Source: Lepiota brunneoincarnata (Eukaryota > Basidiomycota > Agaricomycetes > Agaricales > Agaricaceae). From it: a stretch of 64,000 nt of DNA. The notes under the pieces were generated by a model. It saw only the letters and a list, made by a program, of their open reading frames with translations. It did not search any database and had not been told where the DNA came from. Position 1 is the first letter of the stretch. Every line of letters starts with the position of its first letter. The stretch lies in contig JAEBUN010000028.1 in the NCBI GenBank assembly GCA_023014365.1, positions 186,001 to 250,000 of the forward strand, read 5' to 3'. Of this stretch, positions 35,737 through 46,100 are shown piece after piece. Position numbers and translations under genes: made by a program.

Positions 35737-36012
35737 ATGCGTTTCACTACCATCACTATTGCCCACCGTCTTTCTACCATCAGGGATGCCGACATAATCT
35801 ATGTCATGGGCGAAGGTTTGGTCTTGGAGAGTGGCACCCATGAACAGCTCTTGGAAGCGAGCGGTGCTTATGCAGCTTTGGTTCAAGCCCAGAAGCTTCG
35901 TGAGGGGCAGAGTGGTCATTACAGCGGTGAGGCAGATACGGACAGCGTCGGTGATGAAGCCGAGGACCTTGAGAAGGCAATTCGTGAAGAAGTTCCCTTG
36001 ATTCCGGGCTAA
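35737..36012 (+). pseudogene. isolated ABC-B transporter fragment (end of NBD1 plus linker)
   Basis: The 91 codons match only the tail of a nucleotide-binding domain of an MDR-type ABC transporter: [20 protein letters not shown] (H-loop histidine), [29 protein letters not shown], then an acidic linker ending REEVPLIPG. No Walker A, signature motif, Walker B or membrane helices are found on either side; RMI1 ends 203 bp upstream and a 3' UTR-like region follows. The fragment begins right after a possible splice acceptor (CATCAG), so it looks like one exon of a lost or transposed transporter gene. Confidence 0.7.
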
Positions 36013-36389
36013 TCATGAAACATGTTTGCACTAGGTGAGGTGTTGGAAATCTCAGTCAACCACAAGACGGTAGTGCATCGGCAGAGGTGAAGTACAGACG
36101 CGCTCAACGGTAGAACGTCCGACGACCACCTAACAGCGACATTAGCAGAGGACGGAGAAATCCAAGGCTACTTAGCTTGATTATGTGCACTCTGCCACCT
36201 TGAACCGATAGTTCCTCATGCTCATCAGGGGACAAGACAAAAAGGTGGGTAGATGATAACATACATACAGTGCCAGATGCACAGGAAACAAAGAGTTTAC
36301 ATCAAAAAATGCGTGTGTTCGAGCGTGGTGTGAGGGTATGACTAGTGAGGGGCAGCGTCATGATTGGTGGCGCACCAACGGAAGGGCCC
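36013..36389. other. intergenic, no gene recognised
   Basis: Lies between the ABC fragment and the 3' end of the DNAJC8-like gene. I see no coding signal; it presumably includes the 3' UTR of the latter. Confidence 0.45.
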
Positions 36390-37385
36390 TTAGCCAAGGA
36401 GGCTCGGCTTTTGCTTCTTCTTCTTGCGTGTGTTGTTATTCGCGAAAGTGCGCCAACTGTCGACACGCTGCTCCCTTGTATCTATTCACAAGAAAGGTAT
36501 GATGAATACCCGGGAGAAAGGGATGCACGCTTTAAACTTACCTTCCCAAACCTTGTCCTCTTCGGCCTTGCGTTTCTTGGCAGCTACCTCTTCATCCTTC
36601 TTCCTGGCTTCCAGACCTTCGTTCGCTAGATTCATCTTGATAGCTCTGCTCATTGACAACCATTAGTCGACAATAGAGAACTAGAGGTACAGACGCACTT
36701 TCGCCTTCGTAATTCCTCCTCGATGAGCATATCCTTTGCCGTGGCCCGGACCCGAACCTTGAAACTCGGCTCCCCAATCTCGAGGAGTTTAGGATCATTG
36801 TCGGCTGTGGATGTAGGTAGGCTAAGGGATTTAAGGACGGTGGTACGGGCTTGGTTGATTACAGCATCGAGTTCTTCGCGTTTGTTCTTGTCGGAGAGTT
36901 CTGACTCTGCCTGCGATATCGTGTCAAACAAACGTGGCTGACCTACAGAAATTGTACTGGTCACCCACCTTCTTGAGAATATCAAAAGCTTCTGGGGCAC
37001 GGGCATGGGGCGTTTTGTCCGGGTGGATAACTGGAACGTGGATAGTAGTAGTCAGAGATTCCGGAGGAACTAGGAGAGCAGCGTTCCTGCATACCCAATG
37101 AAAGTTGTCTGTATTTCTTCTTGATATCCTCGGGGGTAGCAGAGACACTGAGATCTAGAGTATCATATGGGCTTTGCGAGTTTGATCACCCTACAAGTTC
37201 TGCCGTATTGAAGGATACACGTACTTGAGCTTGAACGCCTTGAGGATTCGCTCTACCTCGATCTCGCGCTGGAAGGCGGACGCCTCCCGAGTGAGCAACT
37301 TCTCAATCTCGTCATCGGTAAGAGGAGTGCTTGAGGAAGGTGATGAAGCTTTGGCCGAAGCAGATTGGGTCTTGTCTGCAGACAT
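36390..37385 (-). CDS. spf31: DNAJC8-type J-domain protein (spliceosome-associated)
   Basis: J protein of the DNAJC8/S. pombe Spf31 family, associated with the spliceosome. It starts MSADKTQSASAKASSPSSS at 37385, then EIEKLLTREASAFQREIEVE and RILKAFKLNPYDTLDLS; the J domain is split by introns and contains IKKKYRQLS and IHPDKTPHARAPEAF (HPD). Next come ELSDKNKREELDAVINQAR and AKDMLIEEELRRRK, a charged coiled stretch and a Lys-rich C-terminus (NNNTRKKKKQKPSLLG), consistent with nuclear location. A longer form from an upstream ATG is possible but would overlap the COX11 promoter. It diverges from COX11 with 85 bp between starts. Confidence 0.85.
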
Positions 37386-37470
37386 GGTGAGGATGGAAGA
37401 GACTAACCCAAGTTTTGTTGCGGGCCAGCGAGGAGGCACGTGCTCTGGCATATTTCATTCTCGGCCGGTC

Positions 37471-38285
37471 ATGTCCTTCCTCCGCTTCTCGCAGACATGT
37501 TTGCGACGCCCAGCTTTGGCCCGTAGCACCCCATCCCAGCGCTTCTTTCGGTTATCTTCCACAGCCTCCAATGGGCCCCGCAAATCCCGTGTAGAAGTTC
37601 ACGCGGAGAAGAATCGTGCACTCTTGATGTACACTTCTGCCGTTGTACGTCCCACCGCCCCTCCCATGTCTCAAGTCCTGATCACCCGAATGCTGCACGG
37701 TAGATCATAGCAGCAGTGGGTGCTTCCTATGCTGCAGTTCCCCTCTACCGCATGTTCTGCGCTGCAACTGGCTTCGCCGGAACACCAAAAGTCGGCACTG
37801 GTCGATTTGAGCCATCGCGTCTTGTCCCGGTCGACAGTGCCCGTCGAATCAAGGTTCATTTTAATGCTGACCGCTCGGAACAGCTACCTTGGACTTTTAC
37901 ACCGCAACAAAAATTCGTCAATGTGTTACCGGGAGAGAGCAGTCTGGCGTTTTATACAGCGAAGAATAATTCACCGAAGGATATTATCGGCATTGCTACC
38001 TATAATGTAACGCCCGACCGGGTGGGTTTTTGTCTAATCCCCAGTGCGCGGGATGAATCTGACAGTATGTTTTCGCCGCAGATTGCACCTTATTTCTCAA
38101 AAGTAGAGTGCTTCTGCTTTGAAGAGCAGAAGCTACTAGCTGGGGAAGAAGTCGACATGCCTCTCCTGTTCTTTATTGACAAGGATATGCTCGATGACCC
38201 AGCGTGTAAAAATGTGGATGATATTGTTCTCTCATATACCTTCTTCCGGTACAACCCACATTTCCCTCATGCCGCGTTTGACTGA
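37471..38285 (+). CDS. COX11: cytochrome c oxidase assembly protein COX11
   Basis: Inner-membrane copper chaperone that delivers copper to the Cu(B) site of Cox1. The start MSFLRFSQTCLRRPALARS gives an Arg/Ser-rich mitochondrial presequence, then KNRALLMYTSAVV and, after one intron (about 37645-37709), a membrane segment with GASYAAVPLYRMFCAATGF. The intermembrane-space domain has SEQLPWTFTPQQKFVNVLPG, FYTAKNNSPKDIIGIATYNV, the CFCFEEQ copper site and FFRYNPHFPHAAFD at the end. Joining the exons at consensus splice sites leaves the frame one base short, so a single missing base at the junction is suspected. Everything downstream of 37716 is open. Confidence 0.9.
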
Positions 38286-38813
38286 TCTGCCCGTTCTCAA
38301 GGGCACGTCGAAACGAGCGAGGTCATCTCGAACCTGACGCGCCTGAAGATGTGGTACAAGACTCACTAGGGTTTGGCAACTACGAACATGCATCCAAGGC
38401 AGAGGCTCATGGTCCACAAAACGATCAATCATCGAGTGTCTGAAGGACGCTGGAGAGGGGCTGTCCTCGCAATGACTTTGACATAGACTCCATAGATGTT
38501 CGAACACCGCTAAAATATACCTGATATTATCGCCTAAAAGAACGAGCTGCCACCGCTCGCTACCCGCTGGTATGAGTCACGGAAGTTTGTACTGGATAGC
38601 TTACGTTTTTCGGCTAATGGGGCGGTTGGAGATTTCAGATTTTGGCCGGGATGATTCACAAACACATGATTATAAAGGGAGGGTAGCTCTACACTTGTCA
38701 TCTAACCGTGGAGAAGATGCAGGCGAAAAGATGAACAATAGAGATGTGAACACAACCAAGATGGCCGAAATTCCTCCACGAGCATACATGCTACCAATGA
38801 AGGTGAGCGCACG
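38286..38813. other. convergent 3' intergenic region
   Basis: Lies between the COX11 stop and the XPG stop, which face each other. An 81-codon + frame at 38572-38817 has no domain. Probably 3' UTR sequence. Confidence 0.45.
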
Positions 38814-41800
38814 CTAATTTTCCTGCCCTGAGTGGGTCGTATTCAGAACAGGGCTTGACACACGCGTTTTACCCTTTCTGAGAGGCCGAGGCTTTGGACG
38901 AGGCCGCACTCCAACGCCGGACAGAACGCGGCTGTCTGCGCCATCCCTCCCATCTTCCACGGATTTCATGTAGTCATCATCATCCCCGTCAACGACACCT
39001 CGTTTCCCAAGACTGGTTTTGTTGCTCTTTCTCCCCCTCACCATTCCTTTCCCACTCATCTGTTTCACCTTCCTCTGCTTCTTCCTCGACGGTTCGGGCG
39101 TGTGTCTTTCTCCCTCTTCTCCAACCTCACTACCACTCCCGCTCCCGCTCCCACCTGCGTTTTGGCTAGGAACAGATGTCCCATTTTTCCTCCTCTTCCT
39201 GAAATCCGTCACAACCTGCTGCAAACGGCGGCTTGTATAAACTTCTTTCTTTCTCGGTACCAAGTTTCCTCCGATACTGTCCCCGGCGGTCGCACTGACC
39301 CAATCAGAGAGGCTCCCTTGCATCCCGGCAGTAGTCCCAGTTGCATTGTTACGCCTCCGGTTCATCTTCTGAATGATGGGTAGTAAGAGCTCGTCTACTT
39401 TGGTTTGTCCCCATTTTAGCTCCTCTCTGAAGAAAGCACGGAGAGCATCAAGGTCAGGCAATCCCCATTTGAAGGGTTCTTCGGAACTGTCAACAGTCGG
39501 GTGATAGTATGCATCCCGCTGTTGAGAGTTAGTCCGAGTCTGTGAGCGTCCGAGAGCTGACCTACCACAGCAGGGTTCGGCCAATCGATGGGCAGATACA
39601 AATCCTTAAATTTCTTTTTCTTGCATTCCAAAATTAAGTGACAGAAAATGGTGAGAATCAATATGCACTTACAAATTGCTTTCTGAACTTTGACTTGTTC
39701 TCCTCTTCTTTGTCTTTCCCCTCCTGCACCTTTCTCCACCAGTCTGCGAACCGATGCAAACCCCCTTTTCCAGGGAATTCCTTCAGCAATTCCATCGCTA
39801 CAACCGGTCCAACCCCGGACAATCCCTCGGTGTAATCGCTCCCCAACAAATTTGCCAGCCTGATCAGGGTGTCTCTGTCGAGCTCTAATTCTCTCTCAAG
39901 GTCGCTGAGTAGGAAGAGTTCCACTGTTTTCGACTGGTTGAACATATTCTTGTACACTCTGTGTGCACCAAAAAGAAAGACGTCAGAATCGTCCGTGATG
40001 ACGCCGTCGACCAGTCCCAAGGAGACGAGTTCTGCACATTGCGCCTCAGCTTCCATCGGTGCCGTGATATAGGGTATACCGAACAACCTCAACATCGTCT
40101 GCACCGTTGTCAGATCTTGATGAGCAATAAGTGCACTCGACCTACCATGATTTGTGATATCATTTGCTGAGTTATATCTTCCGAGTCTCTCATTGCAGCC
40201 TTCCTTTGTTCATTTAATATCCTTGATTTCATCATCAATCTCCTTCCTCACATCATCTAGATCCCTCCCCTTGACCTGCGAAAGAAACCTAGCGAACTCC
40301 CCCTCCTCTGCGTGCGGGTTCATCTCCTGGGCAGCATCCCAGTGTCCCTCCTCTGCTAGATTATCCTCCACTGCACCGTCTTGCTCCTCTTGATCTGGCT
40401 CATGAGAGATATCACCATAGGTTAAAGTGGCCCTTGTAGATGCAGACTCATCCTCAAGGTTCACTATACCATCGGCCTCTTTAGTAGCCGACGGTGATCT
40501 GGACCGAGTAAAAAGGGGTATCCCTGTTGACTTATCGATTGAAGATTGGTAAAAATGGGAAGGGGCTTTAGTAGTGGCCACGATTTCCGAAAATGAGGGC
40601 TTCTGCCCCAAGTTCAGGTAACCTTTCTGTCGCAGAGCTTAACATGAGCGGGTGGTTTGTTACGGGAGACTCCTCTGTGACTGGCACGGGTTGGGGCATT
40701 ATGACTTCCACTTCCTCCATATCCTCCTCGCTGCTGTCACCGTCGTGTGGAGGTTGTGTCTCCGCCGCCTCTTTGATCACGACGGGCACCGAAGGCCCGA
40801 ACCTCCTCCATGTCGTCGTCCTCCGAATCAGTTAGGGCTTGGAAGCCGGAAATCCCCAACGAGGGCGATGGCCCTTTGTTGGGAAGGTCCAGTTCCTGGC
40901 TGGTAAGATTATCACTGAGTTTTCGGATTATGCTCGAGGTAGGATTGGGGCGAGTACAGAGCAAAGTAGGACTTCCGAAAGAGCCTCCGCTCTTATCCTG
41001 GGAGCCAGAGACTCTCCGGTTCGGCGAGCCCTTGGGGGGTCCCGTGCCGGCAAACGATATCGCCGTCTCCAGCCGCGAAGGGGTGAATATGTCTACTTCG
41101 TGTGAGTGTCGCAGAGCGCCAGAGAAACTTTGTGATTCTCTCAGTAACTTGGATGGCGAGCTAATGTGTGTGTGATTCATTGAAGTGAAGCCTTCTTGTT
41201 CAACATTCTTGGCTTGATCGAGAGATTCCTGGATAGCATATGCGAGCTCTTCATCTTCATCCTCAACAAATTGTTCCATGACATGCCGGAGATCCTCATC
41301 AACTTCATCGCCATCGAGATCAAAGAGTGGTTTTGAATTCGTTTTCCGGTTGATGGGCTTCGTAGTCAATGAAGCCAATTTTTTGGGAATATAACGTCCA
41401 GCAATGGCCGATAGCGCCATCTCTCTCTGATATCGCCTTAAATCACGGTCAGCAGTGGTGGTGCTGGTAAAAATTAACAAATTGAGTACATGGGCATATA
41501 CTCAAATCTTGCCATACTCACACATCCACTTCCTCCATATCCGCATCCTCATCCTCATCATTCCTATCCTCCTGCTCCGTATCAATCAGAATTGGTCTAT
41601 CTGGTGCCGTCCCAGTTTTGTCTTGAATAGCGAGTACCCATCCACCCTCCGCACCTTCATTCTTGGTCAACACATACTCCCTATTCCTCTCACTCGCGAT
41701 TCGCACAGGTATTGATATATGGGCACTTCCGATACTATCGGTCGTAGTCAGTAATTGCTGTGTCAAAGAATTTCGTTGCTGCAAATTAACGATTTGTTGT

Positions 41801-42750
41801 TTCGAAAAGTCCATCGGAGTAGGTGCCATTCTGAGCATCTTCTGCAGGCGCGCATGCGAAGTTTGACGAGACTTCAGCCTCAAATCACCGATGATTTCAT
41901 ATTGCACTTCTGTAGGAAGTTCGCGAAACTCGGGAGAGGTAACATCAAAGTCGCCAGGACGCATATCCTCGATGAACATACGCAGCTCGTCCTCAGTGGC
42001 CAGGCGGGGGTCAGGCACACTCGCCCGTGTAGCTTTGGTGATCGCCTCCTCTAGATCAACTTTAGGAAGGCGGTAGGGATCGTGGTCGTGGTACTGGGTC
42101 TTCTTTTTTGAGCTCGATGGAGGTGTTCTTGGTCTCGTCCGCGTGTTAGGGCATGGGGATTATCGATATCTTCGAGGTAAACTGTATGTTCATCAAGGAC
42201 GATGTTGTCAGGAGCTTTGGCCTTTCCCTTCCCCGTGCTCGTGGAAGAGTTCTTATCCCTACACCACGCCGTCATCGTCAAGTTAGTCCACAATTCGTCA
42301 AGGGTTACGTACCGAGCATGATTCAATGCCTCCCTCCTCATCTGTGCGGCAAGCAACCTCTCCGCAATCTTGATATGGCTAACAGCAGCCCCGATCTTTT
42401 TCTTCTTCCTCTCGTTCAGTGTAGCCCTCTTCAGCGTCGGCGCACCCCCATCAAACACAAAAACAGGTTTGATTCCATAAAACAACAACTTTGTTATTCG
42501 CCGTAAGAAACCAAGTACATGTGCGTTGACGAGAGCGCGTCCTTCCTTGTCCCGCATCGTTGCTTGGAATTGGTAAATCCAGATGCTTGAGTCGATAGCC
42601 AAGGCCTTTCCCTCGACTGTCTCTAGCCTGTATAGAACCCGGTACTCCGTTATTAGTCGATATACCACACCGACTAACGTCGAACTGAGGCACATACAGA
42701 ATGGGACGGCCGACAGGGGCCAGGAGCGTCCAAAGAGATTTGACACCCAT
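38814..42750 (-). CDS. RAD2: XPG/Rad2 structure-specific endonuclease (nucleotide excision repair)
   Basis: FEN-family nuclease that makes the 3' incision in nucleotide excision repair. The start MGVKSLWTLLAPVGRP fits the family, where the mature enzyme needs Gly2. After the first intron, ETVEGKALAIDSSIWIYQFQ and GIKPVFVFDGGAPTLKR form the N nuclease region with its acidic residues. A long spacer contains EDEELAYAIQESL (ubiquitin-interacting motif-like, about 41225-41265) and several acidic patches. The I region is MEAEAQCAELVSLGLVDGV then TDDSDVFLFGAHRVYKN, and the helix-two-turn-helix is ANLLGSDYTEGLSGVGPVVA. WGLPDLDALRAFFREELKW follows, and a basic Ser-rich tail ends THSGQEN. Exon joins in the spacer were not all checked. 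Confidence 0.88.
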
Positions 42751-43173
42751 TTTCACAAATCACCTCTTTGCTGTTCGGATGTATATGGTCGTGGGCTAAG
42801 ACCAGAACAGAGCAGAGAGCATACCACTCATTAGAGTAACAAGCAGTTTGTGTGCATGGACCGCGAGTTCATGAGGTGAGTCATTAGTAACAGAATCAGG
42901 CAGACTCGGTCCCGTCCGAGCTGTGTCATAAGGTCACACATTTTGCGGTGTACCTTTTCCTTTTTCTTTTAGAAGATGACAAGTCATCGTTAGTTGTCAA
43001 CGAGCGAGTAAGTTAAACTATGTAATTGTCATGTCAAAAATCCGGAGCAAATATGCAAGGCGACAGAACAAGCTGAGTAACTGAAACCCAAGAAGATGAA
43101 TGACGTGTGCAGGTATCGAGGATATATTAAATGAAACAAAAGTTGGGAGAAACACAGAAGAGAAAGGAGAGAT
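42751..43173. other. intergenic, XPG promoter side
   Basis: Lies between the XPG start and the CAF120-like stop, both on the minus strand. AT-rich in parts; no gene seen. Confidence 0.45.
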
Positions 43174-46100
43174 CTAGCATATGTGATTAACAAAGATAAC
43201 ACAGAGGTCTCGAGTGTAGGTCCATGTAGCAAACGAGGCGCTAGTGTCCAAAAAAGCAGGGAAACAAAGCAGAAGTAAAGCGACCGCTTGATTGACGCCC
43301 GCACTTAGTGTTTGGGGAGTAGCAGGACGCGCCGACTGGTCTGCACTCTCTGCAAGGCGCGCCAATGGCGATCCCCTTCCAACAGGCGAGTTCGTGTTTG
43401 ATGAGAACTGGCTTGGCCCAGGCCCACCAGGACCAGTAGACGGTAACAAAGCATTGCCCTCTCCGTTCACGTTTCCAGGCGGCGAGCTGCCGTTACCAGG
43501 CGGGAACCTCGAGTCAAAATTTCCAGTCATCGTCGGCGCCATACCCATGCCCATGCCCATACCACCCACCATCGGCATCCCCATCATCGACATCCTCGGG
43601 TCAAACCCACCCATGTTCCCCATGTTGTTTCCTGTCATATTGGGTGTCATGGACATGCCTCCTGGCGTATTCCCTCCTGCTTCTGAGCCAACTTGCGACC
43701 CTGCAACGGAGAATGCCATCATCGCCTGCTGGTACGCAGCCGCCGCAGCCTGTTGTGCTGCGAACATCTGTTGAGGGTTCAACATCCCCGGGAAACCCAT
43801 CATGGGGTTCATTCCTCCACCCGTCATCATAGGATTTACCCCTCCACCCGTCATCATAGGATTCACTCCTCCTCCAGTCATCATCGGCGCCAACCCCCCA
43901 CCCGTCATCATGGGATTCATCATCATGGGATTCATCCCCATCATCATTGGGTTCATCATCGGGTTGAACCCATAACCCCCATACATCGAGCCGCCCTGTT
44001 GCATTTGTTCCAACTGCTGCCGCTGCTGCTCGTCAAACCTCCTCTGTCTCTCTTCCGCCAGCCGTTTCTCCCTCTCCCTCTCCGTCAACGCAGCACCCAC
44101 ACCTCCTTCCCGCTTCCTTTCCCTCTCATGGGCAGTGATAGCACCAAGTAAACCAGTCTGTGGCGGGGGCGGCTTGTTGGGGACATTAATAAGTGAGGCT
44201 CCTGTCTCCCTCGCGAGCTCCTCCTGTCTCTTGGCGGATCTATCCTGCTTGTCCTGTAGCCCAGCCGAAAGTAGCCCCTGTGGTGTAAATGCCTTGGTCA
44301 TCGTCTCGGCCGTATCCAGCTGCACAAAAGTACCACGGCCCTGTTGCTGCTGCTGGTCAACAGGATTGACATTCCTCCCGGGGTCCAAAACCTGACTCCA
44401 GACCGACTGACGCGCCGCGCCGGGCTGTGGGAACTCGGACTGCGTCCTGATTTGCGTGCCGTCGTCGTAATACGTACGCCGACTCGCTTCGGAGTATTGA
44501 TCAGAAGCAAGGCGCCGAGGTTGAGCAAAGTGATGGTCATCGCCGCCTAATCATATCACCCATGAGAAAACGTCAGAACCTTCATCTCCATGCAGTCTGG
44601 GCCGAGACATGATGAATCAAAAAAACTCACCGGGTTTAGCGGCAGGTGGCTGAGGCAATGTGCGAGGGGGCCGTAGGTGAGCGGGGTACTGGGAACTACC
44701 CTCCCCAAGCTGACCATACATTGAAGGCCTAGCTGAAGCATTCGAAGGACCAGAGGATGAAGGGTTCTGTACCTTATTCACAGGGGTAGGGACGGCATCC
44801 GAATCTGCGTCCTCATCCTCATCTTCATCCTCATCTTCCTCATCCTCATCCTCTGTACTGTCATTCCAAGCCCCAGCCACTTTCTTCGACTTCTTCTTCC
44901 CGTTCGCTCTACCAGGTTTATGCACAGCCGCATTATGAGCTGCCTGCTGTGCCTGTGCCTTGGCTTTACGTTTCGCAGCAGAGTTGGACGGCGCAAACGA
45001 CGATTTAAACTGCAACCCTGGATCCGAGGTGCTCGATGCCGAAACCGGTGCCCTCTCCTTATCCCCAGCACGATTCCCGCTGGCAACCTTCAACGGCTCG
45101 ACCTTGGGGATCTCTCCAATACCACCAGCGGCTGACCCCTGCGCCGGCCCATCCGTAACGTTGAGGTAAGAGATAGCCGCCAGCACATCATCACTCGGCT
45201 CCTCCATCGGAGGTCCCTCCCCACTCCCTAGATTCTTGGCGTTGGCTGGCAGGGAAGGAGCAGGTGGAGATACGTGCGCAGGGGGGGCAGGTGAGATGGC
45301 GGGCGAGGTGGTTTGCATACTTCTCTCGCTGGGTGTCTCCTCTTCTTCGGTGAGTTGGTGAGAGGCAAGAATACCGCTGCCGTTATAAGTTCGGGAAGTT
45401 GCCTGGGCACGTGCGCCGGACGGTTTACGTCCGAGACCAGCCCGGGACACGACGCTACCTCCTCGATCACTCCCTGGACTCGTATTCAACGGTGCAGTCG
45501 TTGAGGTTGACGCAAAAGCAGGCGAGGGGCTTCCATGCATCTTGACTCCAGAAGTAGCAGGCGGAGGTATGTATGCAACGGGGGGATCTGCGGCAGAGCC
45601 GGTTATCGGGGTTTGTGCTGGCCTCTGCATAAATGCCATCGGTGTTCCCTGTCGGACAGGCGGTGATCGGTTATTTATAGGTGATGCCGAGGTCGTGGGC
45701 TTAGAAAACTCGTTAGAGGGGTCGCTGTCATCATCATCCTCGTCCTCGTCCTCATCGTCTTCCTCATCCCCTGAGGTAGGCACCGGGACTTGTCGCGGCT
45801 TATTGCTAAGGCCGGTAATATCGCCACTCTCCAGACGAGACTGTTGCATGAAATACAGAGCACCCGCCTCGTTGAAAAAGTTGACTTCTGTCTCATTGTT
45901 GGGTTGCTTCCCAGCTCCAGGTGTGGCGGAGTGGGAAAGACTGAGAGGGGTCTTTGGACTGGTACTACCAGCAGCAGCGACAGTGTGTAGATCAATGCTA
46001 GCTCGAGTCAGGGGTTGGAACTCCATGTTGAGATGCTCCTGACCCTCATGCACCGAATGCGGCGACGTTAACACTGACATCGCGTCTGCTTGGTGGTGGT

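Noticed and set aside
44800..45780. TCC/TCA trinucleotide runs as microsatellites of interest
   Set aside because: They encode Asp/Glu-rich runs in the CAF120-like protein and are ordinary low-complexity coding sequence.
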